From the NCBI GenBank assembly GCA_934371915.1, contig CAKROE010000048.1, positions 1-16,672 of the forward strand: DNA of 16,672 nucleotides, given 5' to 3'. The notes under the pieces were generated by a model, which worked only from the letters and a program-made list of their open reading frames with translations, did no database searches and was not told the DNA's origin. The translations under genes and the position numbers were made by a program. Below are positions 1 to 8,330 of the stretch, one piece after another. This stretch comes from an uncultured Blautia sp. Its GTDB lineage: Bacteria > Bacillota > Clostridia > Lachnospirales > Lachnospiraceae. The stretch's first letter is position 1, and every line of letters begins with the position of its first letter.

Positions 1-183
1 GATGCAGTCAGCATTCCTGTCATTGCTTCCGGCGGTGCAGGAACACTCGAACACTTTTATGATGCACTGACAGAAGGTGGTGCGGATGCGGCGCTGGCTG
101 CGTCTTTATTCCATTATAAAGAACTGGAGATCCGCCAGGTGAAGGAGTATCTGGCAGAGAGGGGAATCTCCGTAAGAAGATAA
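1..183 (+). CDS. hisF: HisF C-terminal part (imidazole glycerol phosphate synthase cyclase subunit), 5' end outside window
   Basis: The open frame enters from the left edge and ends at TAA 181-183, giving the last 60 residues. The segment reads [15 protein letters not shown], then a run ending [10 protein letters not shown]. These are the hallmark last strands of the HisF (beta/alpha)8 barrel: the SGGAG loop binds one phosphate of the substrate and the AAS(L/I)FH element is the eighth-strand signature. HisF takes ammonia from HisH and converts PRFAR to imidazole glycerol phosphate and AICAR in histidine synthesis. The C-terminus ([12 protein letters not shown]) has the usual length and charge, so the gene ends normally. 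ung follows after 13 bases, so the two are probably co-transcribed. HisA is a paralogous barrel, but [10 protein letters not shown] favours HisF. Confidence 0.93.
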   Translation, partial: DAVSIPVIASGGAGTLEHFYDALTEGGADAALAASLFHYKELEIRQVKEYLAERGISVRR

Positions 184-196
184 GAGGTGAAGGAAA

Positions 197-892
197 ATGG
201 CTCCTTTATCAGGAGAATGGCTGGAAGCATTAAAAGGTGAATTTCATCAGCCATATTACACAAAATTATATAAAACCGTCATGCAGGAATATCAGACACG
301 GCAGATTTTTCCTCCGGCAGATGATATGTTCAATGCATTTCATTTTACACCGTTAAGCCAGGTCAAGGTCGTGATACTTGGACAGGATCCGTATCACAAT
401 GACGGACAGGCACATGGACTCTGCTTTTCTGTAAAAAAGGATGTAGAGATCCCGCCGTCACTGGTGAACATTTATCAGGAGCTCCATGATGATCTTGGCT
501 GTTATATCCCAGATAACGGTTATCTGGAAAAATGGGCGAGACAGGGCGTGCTGATGCTGAACACAGTACTGACAGTGCGCGCACATCAGGCTAATTCACA
601 CAGAGGAATCGGATGGGAGCAGTTTACAGATGCGGCGATCCGTATCCTCAATGAGCAGGACCGTCCGATCGTATTTCTTCTGTGGGGACGTCCGGCACAG
701 ATGAAAAAATCCATGCTCAATAACCCGAGACATCTGATTCTGGAAGCACCTCATCCGAGCCCGCTTTCTGCATACAGAGGTTTTTTCGGATGCAGACATT
801 TCAGCAAGACAAATGAATTTTTAATTCAGAACGGTCTGGAGCCGATCGACTGGCAGATTGAAAATAAAACACAACAGGAAATCAAGGAGTAA
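197..892 (+). CDS. ung: Uracil-DNA glycosylase, family 1
   Basis: The 231-residue protein is the usual size for family 1 UDG. It carries the water-activating motif GQDPYH at residues 62-67, with catalytic Asp64. The DNA-intercalation motif HPSPLS is at 186-191, with His186 as the second catalytic residue. It should excise uracil from DNA arising by cytosine deamination or dUMP incorporation, starting base excision repair in the cytoplasm. The ATG at 197 is preceded by GAGGTG (184-189) seven bases upstream, and by a closer AAGGA. The gene sits 13 bases after hisF and 2 bases before the flippase gene, whose ribosome site AAGGAG (884-889) lies inside the ung 3' end. That spacing indicates one transcript. 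Both motifs are intact, so the protein should be active. Confidence 0.97.
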   Translation: MAPLSGEWLEALKGEFHQPYYTKLYKTVMQEYQTRQIFPPADDMFNAFHFTPLSQVKVVILGQDPYHNDGQAHGLCFSVKKDVEIPPSLVNIYQELHDDLGCYIPDNGYLEKWARQGVLMLNTVLTVRAHQANSHRGIGWEQFTDAAIRILNEQDRPIVFLLWGRPAQMKKSMLNNPRHLILEAPHPSPLSAYRGFFGCRHFSKTNEFLIQNGLEPIDWQIENKTQQEIKE

Positions 893-894
893 AC

Positions 895-2511
895 ATGAGT
901 CAGAAGAACAATCTTGTAAAAAATGCATCTTTTCTGATGATTGCGGCGATGATCTCGAAGGTCATTGGCCTTCTCTATAAGAGTCCGCTTTCATCGATCG
1001 TAGGCAATATGGGAATGGGATATATCAGTCTTGCCCAGAATGCCTATATGATTCTTCTGATGATCGCCTCTTTCAGTATTCCGCAGGCGGTATCCAAATT
1101 GATTTCAGAACGAATTGCTTTAAAAGATTACAAAAATGCACAGAAGATTTTTCACGGTTCCCTGATCTATGCGGCAATCGTAGGCGGAATCGTGGCACTG
1201 GTGTGCCTGTTTGGGGCGAGATTTATTATCCCGAGCAATCAGCCAAATGCGATACTGGCACTCCAGATTTTATCACCGACAATCTTTCTGTCCGGTATCC
1301 TTGGAGTGTACAGAGGATATTTTCAGGCATATCGTAATATGATGCCGACCTCGATCTCACAGATTCTGGAGCAGATCTTTAATGCGGCAGTCAGCCTGAT
1401 CGCTGCATGGATGTTTATCAGATATTTTGCAGACGGCAGTGACGGAAGTGTGGCAAAATGGGGTGCGGCCGGTTCGACAGTAGGTACGACCGCAGGCGTT
1501 GTCATTGCACTTTTGTTTATGTTGATGGTATATGGCATTAACCGAAGGGCAATCCGAAGAAGAGTAGACAGAGACCGTGTCCATAAAGAAGAATCTTATG
1601 GAGAAATTCTGAAACTGATTATTCTTATCGTTTCCCCGATCATCTTAAGCTCTTTTATTTACAATATTAACGGATATCTGAACGGTGTCCTGTATTCCGA
1701 GATTATGGGCACTCATGGTATGGATGCAGATACGATCAGTATGTTATATGCAGAATATGCAACGTATTTTATGAGCATCATCAATATTCCGCTGACACTT
1801 TCCAGTGCGGCACCAACCTCCATGATTCCGGAAGTTTCTGCTCTCTATGCAACGGGAGATATTGATGAGACAAGAAAAAGAGTAGATCAGACCGTGCAGC
1901 TTTCCATGTTTATTTCCATTCCATGTGCGGTGGGACTTGCTGTGCTGGCTCAGCCGATTGTGTCGCTTCTTTTCCACGGAACGAACGGTGTTGCGGGACA
2001 GCTTCTTATGCTGGGCTCCTTTACCATTCTTCTGAATGGTATGTCCAACATTTCAAACGGTGTCCTTCAGGGAATCGGTAAACCGAAGATTCCGATGATA
2101 ACAGCGGCTGTGGCGCTTGTGGTTGACGTGGTGGTTGTTGTGGCACTTCTGATGTTTACGAATCTTGGTATTTACGCATTGCTGGTTGCGATGATCGTTT
2201 ATGCAATCGTGGTATGCGTGCTGAATGATTTCTTTATGAAAAAGTATCTGGATTATAAGAATCCGTGGAAAGCGGCATACGTAAGTCCGATCATTGCATC
2301 TGCCGTGATGGGTGTTGTGGCAGCTGGTGTGTACTATGGACTGCATGTACTGCTTCCGTCAAATGTTATCTGTCTTGGTGTGTCGATCATTCTGGCAGCT
2401 ATGGCATATTTTCTGGTATACATTCTTGTGGACAAAACAGCTTCTGAGAGACTTTCCAGAATGCCGGGTGGCGCTTATCTCGTCAGAATTGCCCAGAAGA
2501 TCGGACGATAG
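895..2511 (+). CDS. MurJ/SpoVB-type polysaccharide flippase (MOP superfamily membrane protein)
   Basis: The 538-residue, very hydrophobic protein has roughly 13-14 membrane-spanning segments spread over its whole length. A strongly basic cytoplasmic loop lies near residues 216-233 (NRRAIRRRVDRDR). The N-terminal SKVIGLLYKSPL pattern and the later PTSISQILEQ element match the Firmicute polysaccharide-biosynthesis/oligosaccharide flippase family that includes B. subtilis YtgP (MurJ) and SpoVB. Members are thought to flip lipid-linked glycans such as lipid II across the membrane. The length is close to YtgP (about 544 residues). Sequence alone does not decide between vegetative lipid II flippase and a sporulation or exopolysaccharide paralogue, so no symbol is given. 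The gene starts 2 bases after ung and is followed by an intrinsic terminator, so it is probably the last gene of the hisF-ung transcript. Confidence 0.85.
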   Translation: MSQKNNLVKNASFLMIAAMISKVIGLLYKSPLSSIVGNMGMGYISLAQNAYMILLMIASFSIPQAVSKLISERIALKDYKNAQKIFHGSLIYAAIVGGIVALVCLFGARFIIPSNQPNAILALQILSPTIFLSGILGVYRGYFQAYRNMMPTSISQILEQIFNAAVSLIAAWMFIRYFADGSDGSVAKWGAAGSTVGTTAGVVIALLFMLMVYGINRRAIRRRVDRDRVHKEESYGEILKLIILIVSPIILSSFIYNINGYLNGVLYSEIMGTHGMDADTISMLYAEYATYFMSIINIPLTLSSAAPTSMIPEVSALYATGDIDETRKRVDQTVQLSMFISIPCAVGLAVLAQPIVSLLFHGTNGVAGQLLMLGSFTILLNGMSNISNGVLQGIGKPKIPMITAAVALVVDVVVVVALLMFTNLGIYALLVAMIVYAIVVCVLNDFFMKKYLDYKNPWKAAYVSPIIASAVMGVVAAGVYYGLHVLLPSNVICLGVSIILAAMAYFLVYILVDKTASERLSRMPGGAYLVRIAQKIGR

Positions 2512-2544
2512 GTGGAAGATGACCTGATAATAAGAAAAAACAAG

Positions 2545-2579
2545 GAATATCTGCTGAACAGAGGGCAGATATTCTTTTT
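2545..2579 (+). terminator. Intrinsic terminator after the flippase gene
   Basis: A perfect 10-bp stem, GAATATCTGC (2545-2554) and GCAGATATTC (2565-2574), encloses a 10-base loop and is followed directly by TTTTT (2575-2579). The stem can extend by further A-T and G-T pairs into the T tract. It lies 33 bases after the flippase stop codon, so it should end the hisF-ung-flippase transcript and isolate it from the next operon. Confidence 0.92.
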
Positions 2580-2588
2580 ATTTGTAAA

Positions 2589-2603
2589 GTTTGATAATCA
2601 AAC
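2589..2603. promoter_or_regulatory. Small palindrome upstream of the activase promoter, possible operator
   Basis: GTTTGA-TAA-TCAAAC is a perfect 6+6 palindrome between the terminator and the promoter at 2648. Nearby, TTTGTAAA occurs twice (2581-2588 and 2654-2661, the latter inside the promoter spacer). ACAAATT also occurs twice (2602-2608 and 2627-2633). The arrangement resembles a regulatory region, but no known regulator's consensus was recognised. In an AT-rich intergenic stretch short palindromes also arise by chance. Confidence 0.3.
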
Positions 2604-2647
2604 AAATTTATGCCGTGGGATATGAGACAAATTGTGAAAGTTGGTCA

Positions 2648-2676
2648 TTGTCATTTGTAAAACTTTGTCGTATAAT
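2648..2676 (+). promoter_or_regulatory. Sigma-A-type promoter of the activase operon
   Basis: A -35 box TTGTCA (2648-2653) and a -10 box TATAAT (2671-2676) are separated by exactly 17 bases. That is one mismatch from the housekeeping consensus (TTGACA/TATAAT). The expected start of transcription is near 2683-2685, giving a leader of about 87 bases before the TTG start at 2772. It lies just downstream of the terminator at 2545-2579. Confidence 0.85.
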
Positions 2677-2756
2677 GTTACGGAATTGGATTTTGAAAAA
2701 TACTTTTAATAAGAAAGAACACGTTATATTCATATCTGTAGATGCAGATTTATGAC

Positions 2757-2763
2757 GAGGAGG
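2757..2763 (+). promoter_or_regulatory. Ribosome binding site that fixes the TTG start of the activase gene
   Basis: GAGGAGG at 2757-2763 is an almost perfect Shine-Dalgarno sequence ending 8 bases before TTG 2772-2774. The in-frame ATG at 2742 lies upstream of this site. It has no purine-rich sequence before it and sits in the loop of a small potential hairpin (ATCTG 2734-2738 with CAGAT 2745-2749). TTG 2772 is therefore preferred. Confidence 0.85.
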
Positions 2764-2771
2764 TCGATTTA

Positions 2772-5700
2772 TTGAATACATACACATTGGGAATTGACAT
2801 CGGATCTACGACAGTAAAGATCGCGATTCTTGATGAAAATGAAAAGCTTTTATTTGCAGATTACGAACGACATTTTGCAAATATTCAGGAGACTCTGGCA
2901 GATCTTCTGGAAAAAGCACATGCACAGCTGGGAGAGATGACACTCAGTCCGGTAATCACTGGTTCCGGCGGACTGACGCTGGCAAATCATCTGGAGATCC
3001 CATTTGTGCAGGAGGTAATCGCTGTATCTACATCCTTACAGAAGATTGCGCCACAGACAGACGTTGCAATCGAGCTTGGTGGTGAAGATGCAAAGATCAT
3101 TTATTTTGAAGGCGGAAATATCGAGCAGCGAATGAATGGTATCTGTGCAGGTGGTACAGGTTCCTTTATCGACCAGATGGCATCACTTCTTCAGACAGAT
3201 GCTACCGGTCTGAACGAATATGCAAAGAATTACAAGGCACTTTATCCGATTGCTGCACGATGCGGTGTATTTGCAAAGACAGATATACAGCCGCTGATCA
3301 ATGAAGGTGCAACGAAGGAAGACCTTTCAGCATCTATTTTTCAGGCAGTTGTCAATCAGACGATTTCCGGTCTGGCCTGTGGTAAGCCAATCCGTGGACA
3401 TGTAGCATTTCTGGGCGGTCCGCTGCATTTCCTTTCTGAGTTAAAAACTGCGTTTATCCGTACTTTGAAACTGGACGATGAGCATACGATCGTGCCGGAG
3501 AATTCTCATCTGTTTGCGGCAATCGGTTCTGCACTGAATGCAAAAGAGGATGTCAAAGTTTCTCTGATTGAACTGAAAGACAGACTGCGCCATTCCATCA
3601 AACTTGACTTCGAAGTAGAGCGTATGGAACCTCTGTTTGCGACAGAGGAGGATTACGAAGAATTTAATAAAAGACAGTCCTCCTATAAAGTAACGACAGG
3701 AGATCTGGCTTCCTATAAAGGAAACTGCTATCTTGGTATTGATGCAGGTTCTACTACAACAAAAACCGCACTGGTAGGAGAGGACGGAAGTCTTCTGTAT
3801 TCCTTCTACAGCAACAACAACGGAAGCCCGCTCAAGACGGCGATCCGCTCCATTCAGGAAATTTATGCGAAACTTCCTGAAGGTGCAAAGATTGCCTATG
3901 CATGTTCTACCGGTTACGGTGAGGCACTGATCAAAGCAGCACTTCTTCTTGATGAGGGCGAGGTTGAGACCGTTTCTCATTACTATGCGGCTGCATTCTT
4001 TGACCCGGAAGTAGACTGTATCCTTGACATCGGTGGTCAGGATATGAAATGCATCAAGATCAAGAATCAGACTGTAGACAGCGTACAGCTCAACGAGGCA
4101 TGCTCTTCCGGTTGTGGTTCCTTTATCGAGACATTTGCCAAATCCCTGAATTACAGTGTACAGGATTTTGCGAAGGCAGCTCTCTATGCAAAGCATCCGA
4201 TCGATCTTGGAACACGCTGTACCGTATTTATGAACTCCAAAGTAAAACAGGCACAGAAGGAAGGCGCAGAGGTATCTGATATTTCTGCAGGTCTGGCTTA
4301 CTCTGTTATCAAAAACGCACTTTACAAAGTTATCAAAGTTTCCGATGCAACAGAACTTGGCAGACATATCGTAGTACAGGGTGGTACATTTTACAATGAC
4401 GCGGTTCTTCGAAGTTTTGAGCGAATTGCCAACTGTGAAGCCATCCGTCCGGACATTGCCGGTATCATGGGAGCTTTCGGGGCGGCGCTGATCGCGAGAG
4501 AGCGCTACGAAGATGGCAAAGAGACCACAATGCTTTCTATTGATAAGATCAATGAGCTGAAATATACAACATCCATGGCTAACTGCCGCGGATGTACCAA
4601 CAACTGCCGTCTGACAATCAACAAATTTACCGGCGGCCGTCAGTTTGTCAGCGGAAACCGCTGCGAGCGAGGAAGCGGCAAAGAAAAGAACAAAGACCAT
4701 GTTCCGAATCTTTACGAATATAAATACAAACGACTGTTTTCTTATGAACCGCTCAGTGCGGATCAGGCAACCAGAGGCCAGGTGGGTATTCCGCGTGTCC
4801 TGAATATGTTTGAAAACTATCCGTTCTGGTTCACTTTCTTTACGAAGCTGAAATACGAAGTCATACTTTCTCCGACTTCCACACGTAAGATCTATGAACT
4901 GGGTATTGAGTCCATTCCGAGTGAATCTGAATGTTATCCGGCAAAACTGGCACACGGTCATGTGAGCTGGCTGATCAAAAAAGGTGTGAAATTTATTTTC
5001 TATCCCTGTGTACCGTATGAGCGTAATGAGTTCCCGGATGCAGTCAACCATTATAACTGTCCGATCGTCACTTCTTATGCAGAGAATATCAAGAACAATG
5101 TGGATGAGCTGAAAGATCCGAGCATTAAATTCATGAATCCGTTTATGGCATTTACGACAGAAGCCGTTCTTACAGACCGTCTTGTAGAAGTGTTTAAAGA
5201 TCTTCCGGCAGAAGAGGTCAAAGCAGCTGCACACGCTGCATGGGAAGAGCTTGCGCAGGCACGTAAAGATGTCGAGAAAAAAGGCGAGGAGACTATCCAG
5301 TATCTGAAGGAAACCGGAAGACGCGGAATCGTACTTGCAGGACGTCCGTATCATATCGATCCGGAGATCCATCACGGTATCCCGGATCTGATCAACAGCT
5401 ACGGTATTGCGGTACTGACTGAAGATTCTGTTTCTCATCTCGGGGAAGTAGAGCGGCCGATCCGTGTCAATGACCAGTGGATGTATCACTCCCGTCTGTA
5501 TGCGGCAGCAAACTATGTCAAAACACAGGATAATCTTGATCTGATCCAGCTGAACTCCTTTGGTTGTGGTCTGGACGCAGTTACTACAGACGAGGTTTAT
5601 GAGATTCTTGACAGAAGCGGTAAGATCTATACCTGCTTAAAAATCGATGAGGTCAACAACCTTGGTGCAGCACGAATCCGTGTACGTTCCCTGCTGGCCG

Positions 5701-6998
5701 CACTCCGTGCAAAAGATGCACAGCACAAAGAACGTGAGATCAGACCGTCCTCCATTGAAAAAGTTGTATTTACCAAACAGATGCGTAAGGATTATACGAT
5801 CCTCTGTCCGCAGATGTCTCCGTTCCACTTCGGAATCTTACAGGCGGCATTTAATACCTGCGGTTATCACCTGGAAGTTCTTCCTAATGACAACAAACAT
5901 GCGGTAGATGTGGGACTGAAATATGTAAACAATGATGCATGCTATCCTTCTCTGATGGTAGTCGGCCAGGTTATGGATGCCCTTCTTTCCGGTAAATATG
6001 ATTTGAATAAGACGGCTGTCATCATGTCACAGACGGGCGGCGGATGCCGTGCATCCAACTATATTGCGTTTATCCGCCGTGCATTAAAGAAAGTTGGTAT
6101 GGAACAGGTTCCGGTTATTTCCATCAACTTGAGTGGCCTGGAAAGCAATCCGGGATTCAAGCTGACACTTCCACTGATCAAGCGTATCTGCTACGGAGCG
6201 GTATTTGGTGATATCCTGATGAAATGTGTTTACCGTATGCGTCCATATGAGGCAGAGCCGGGGATTGTCAACCGTAAGCATAAAATCTGGGAACAGAGGG
6301 TAATCTCTTTCCTGGAAGGAAGCAGTGTCAGCCACGGACAGTTTAAGAAGATGTGCCGTGAGATGGTACATGAGTTTGATATGATCCCGATTACGGGAGA
6401 GAGGAAGCCAAGAGTTGGTATCGTCGGAGAGATTCTTGTCAAATTCCTTCCGGCAGCAAACAATCATCTGGCAGAACTTCTGGAAGCAGAGGGCGCCGAG
6501 GCAGTATGCCCGGATCTGATAGACTTTATCAATTACTGCTTCTATAATCAGAACTTCAAATCCGAGTTCCTTGGATTTAAGAAAAATAAAGCAACGATCG
6601 CAAACTGGGGAATCAAAGCCATCGAATGGCTTCGAGGAGCGGCAAATGAAGCACTTGCACAGAGCCGTCACTTTACACCGTCTGCCAATATTGCAGATCT
6701 GGCAAAGATGGCAGAGCCGATCGTATCTCCGGGTAACCAGACCGGTGAAGGATGGTTCCTGACAGGCGAGATGATGGAATTGATCCATGGCGGTGTGCCG
6801 AACATCGTCTGCATTCAGCCGTTTGCATGCCTTCCGAACCATATTGTAGGTAAAGGTGTTATCAAGGCAATCCGCAGGGAACATCCGGAAGCAAATATTG
6901 TTGCGATCGACTACGACCCGGGCGCAAGTGAAGTAAACCAGTTGAACCGAATCAAACTGATGCTGTCCACAGCACAGAAGAATTTAAACAAAAAGTAA
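2772..6998 (+). CDS. Giant fused acyl-CoA dehydratase activase-related protein (two BadF/BadG/HgdC ATPase domains plus dehydratase-like DUF2229 region)
   Basis: The protein has 1408 residues from the TTG at 2772. Residues about 4-265 and 319-575 are two ASKHA ATPase domains of the 2-hydroxyglutaryl-CoA dehydratase activator (HgdC/BcrA/BadF) family. Each starts with a phosphate loop (GIDIGSTT 7-14; GIDAGSTT 322-329). Each has a Cys pair 39 residues apart (C125/C164; C444/C483), the spacing of the HgdC [4Fe-4S] ligands. A Cys-rich segment follows (C605, C608, C612, C631). The rest resembles DUF2229/HgdB-type dehydratase domains: GIPRV near 672, CYP at 721, GRPYH at 857-861, a second CYP at 1057, GGGCR ending near 1093, VGIVGE near 1215, and a C-terminal CIQPFAC at 1347-1353. 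HgdC-type activators couple ATP hydrolysis to low-potential electron transfer. A soluble, oxygen-sensitive, ATP-driven reductase or dehydratase is inferred; the substrate is unknown. It is the first gene of its operon. Its last bases are 18 bases from the next start. Confidence 0.88.
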   Translation: MNTYTLGIDIGSTTVKIAILDENEKLLFADYERHFANIQETLADLLEKAHAQLGEMTLSPVITGSGGLTLANHLEIPFVQEVIAVSTSLQKIAPQTDVAIELGGEDAKIIYFEGGNIEQRMNGICAGGTGSFIDQMASLLQTDATGLNEYAKNYKALYPIAARCGVFAKTDIQPLINEGATKEDLSASIFQAVVNQTISGLACGKPIRGHVAFLGGPLHFLSELKTAFIRTLKLDDEHTIVPENSHLFAAIGSALNAKEDVKVSLIELKDRLRHSIKLDFEVERMEPLFATEEDYEEFNKRQSSYKVTTGDLASYKGNCYLGIDAGSTTTKTALVGEDGSLLYSFYSNNNGSPLKTAIRSIQEIYAKLPEGAKIAYACSTGYGEALIKAALLLDEGEVETVSHYYAAAFFDPEVDCILDIGGQDMKCIKIKNQTVDSVQLNEACSSGCGSFIETFAKSLNYSVQDFAKAALYAKHPIDLGTRCTVFMNSKVKQAQKEGAEVSDISAGLAYSVIKNALYKVIKVSDATELGRHIVVQGGTFYNDAVLRSFERIANCEAIRPDIAGIMGAFGAALIARERYEDGKETTMLSIDKINELKYTTSMANCRGCTNNCRLTINKFTGGRQFVSGNRCERGSGKEKNKDHVPNLYEYKYKRLFSYEPLSADQATRGQVGIPRVLNMFENYPFWFTFFTKLKYEVILSPTSTRKIYELGIESIPSESECYPAKLAHGHVSWLIKKGVKFIFYPCVPYERNEFPDAVNHYNCPIVTSYAENIKNNVDELKDPSIKFMNPFMAFTTEAVLTDRLVEVFKDLPAEEVKAAAHAAWEELAQARKDVEKKGEETIQYLKETGRRGIVLAGRPYHIDPEIHHGIPDLINSYGIAVLTEDSVSHLGEVERPIRVNDQWMYHSRLYAAANYVKTQDNLDLIQLNSFGCGLDAVTTDEVYEILDRSGKIYTCLKIDEVNNLGAARIRVRSLLAALRAKDAQHKEREIRPSSIEKVVFTKQMRKDYTILCPQMSPFHFGILQAAFNTCGYHLEVLPNDNKHAVDVGLKYVNNDACYPSLMVVGQVMDALLSGKYDLNKTAVIMSQTGGGCRASNYIAFIRRALKKVGMEQVPVISINLSGLESNPGFKLTLPLIKRICYGAVFGDILMKCVYRMRPYEAEPGIVNRKHKIWEQRVISFLEGSSVSHGQFKKMCREMVHEFDMIPITGERKPRVGIVGEILVKFLPAANNHLAELLEAEGAEAVCPDLIDFINYCFYNQNFKSEFLGFKKNKATIANWGIKAIEWLRGAANEALAQSRHFTPSANIADLAKMAEPIVSPGNQTGEGWFLTGEMMELIHGGVPNIVCIQPFACLPNHIVGKGVIKAIRREHPEANIVAIDYDPGASEVNQLNRIKLMLSTAQKNLNKK

Positions 6999-7016
6999 AA
7001 CAAAAAGGCAGTAAAA

Positions 7017-8306
7017 TTGAAAAAGACAATAAAGAAAACAGTAGTCGCTGCAATCTTGTTTCTGGTATTGTCTGCCTGCATCGGGGTTACTGCACAGGCG
7101 GCAGCCCGGGTGCTGTATGTTGGCAGAACTTACAGCATCGATGTGAAGGGCAGTTATAAATGGTACAGTGCAAATAAAAGAATTGTAAGAGTCAATTCAA
7201 AAACAAAAAAAATCACACCAAAAAAAGCAGGGACTACATACATAAAAGGTGTGAAAAAGGTACATAATAAAAAAATTGTCAAAAAAATCAAAGTTATAGT
7301 AAAAAAGCCTTACCTGAATAAAAAGAAGGCAACTGTAACTGCAGGGAAGAAACTGACGCTGAAACTGAGAGGTATGGTAGTTACCCGCTGGACATCGTCC
7401 AACAAAAAAATCGCTACAGTATCTTCATCCGGTGTTGTTAAGACAAAAAAGAGCGGGACTGTAAAAATTACGGCAACAGGCAGAGATAAGAAAAAATACA
7501 CCTGTGTGATCAAAGTTAATGCAAAACCGAAGAAGGTAGTTCCCACAGCAACGCCGACACCGGAGCCGACAAAAGCACCGGAAAATCATACGTCTTATAT
7601 GATTGCTCATCGTGGAGATACATCAACTGCACCGGAAAATACAATGGCTGCTTTTCAGAGCGCGCTTCTTCGAGGTTACAAAGCGATAGAGACGGATGTA
7701 CAGTTTACGAAGGACAATGTGCCGGTAATATTGCATGATTCCACGATAAACAGAACTTCCAACGGAACCGGCAGAATTATGGATCTTACGTTCGACGAAG
7801 TCAGACAATATGATTTCGGTTCCTGGAAATCTGAAGCATATGCGAATGAAAAGATTCCGAGTTTTCAGGAATTTATCGAATTCTGTAAGGAAAATTCCAT
7901 CCATCCTTATATTGAACTGAAAACTACGATTGCAGAGAATGATATTGACAAGATACAGATGCTTCTGGAAATGGTCAGTGCAGCCGGAATGCAGAAAGAT
8001 GTTTCCTGGTTTTCGTTCAGTTATAATCTGGTAGAAATGGTAAAAGAGGTGGATCCGACTGCAGATATAGGGGTTGTACTGCATGGAGGAGATGTGGTGA
8101 CTGAACCGCTCATCCAGCAGATGAAGAGCCTGCAGACAGGACTGAATACGGTTTTTTTCAGCCATTATGCGAGAAAAATCACACCTGCTGTTTTAGAAAG
8201 ATGCAAAGAGGAACAGATCCAGCTGGTAGCCCGCGATATCAAAAACATACAGTCGCTGTATGCACTGGATCTGTATTACAGAGCAGCATTTGCAGATGGA
8301 TTCTAG
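7017..8306 (+). CDS. Exported glycerophosphodiester phosphodiesterase with N-terminal Ig-like (BIG2) repeats
   Basis: The 429-residue protein starts at TTG 7017, with AAGG eight bases upstream. Residues 1-30 are a signal sequence. LSAC at 18-21 fits a lipobox (lipidation at Cys21), while AQA-A at 26-29 would suit signal peptidase I. Two Lys-rich BIG2-like domains follow (about 31-96 and 97-172; the second has the typical TSSNKKIATVSSSGVVK pattern). A Pro/Thr linker (about 174-192) leads to a GDPD domain from 193. Catalytic and metal residues are visible: HRG 198-200, ENT 207-209, E225 and D227, H240-D241, and E300/K302. It probably hydrolyses glycerophosphodiesters, such as deacylated phospholipids or teichoic acid fragments, at the cell surface, with the Ig-like region binding wall or serving as a spacer. 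The domain stops at FADGF, about where the last barrel strand begins, so the C-terminus looks short. It is co-directional between the activase gene and tgt. Confidence 0.88.
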   Translation: MKKTIKKTVVAAILFLVLSACIGVTAQAAARVLYVGRTYSIDVKGSYKWYSANKRIVRVNSKTKKITPKKAGTTYIKGVKKVHNKKIVKKIKVIVKKPYLNKKKATVTAGKKLTLKLRGMVVTRWTSSNKKIATVSSSGVVKTKKSGTVKITATGRDKKKYTCVIKVNAKPKKVVPTATPTPEPTKAPENHTSYMIAHRGDTSTAPENTMAAFQSALLRGYKAIETDVQFTKDNVPVILHDSTINRTSNGTGRIMDLTFDEVRQYDFGSWKSEAYANEKIPSFQEFIEFCKENSIHPYIELKTTIAENDIDKIQMLLEMVSAAGMQKDVSWFSFSYNLVEMVKEVDPTADIGVVLHGGDVVTEPLIQQMKSLQTGLNTVFFSHYARKITPAVLERCKEEQIQLVARDIKNIQSLYALDLYYRAAFADGF

Positions 8307-8330
8307 TATTTCAACAGAAAGAGGAAATAT

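Noticed and set aside
2632..2650. A CRP/FNR-like half-site (TTGTGA followed by GTCAT) before the activase promoter.
   Set aside because: Only one half-site is good. The second half does not match TCACA at the right spacing, so it is too weak to call.
3441..5489. A 682-codon open frame on the minus strand inside the activase gene.
   Set aside because: It is antisense to an intact, motif-rich coding region. Its translation is Cys/Arg/Phe-rich low-plausibility sequence with no recognisable domain. It results from codon bias of the sense strand.
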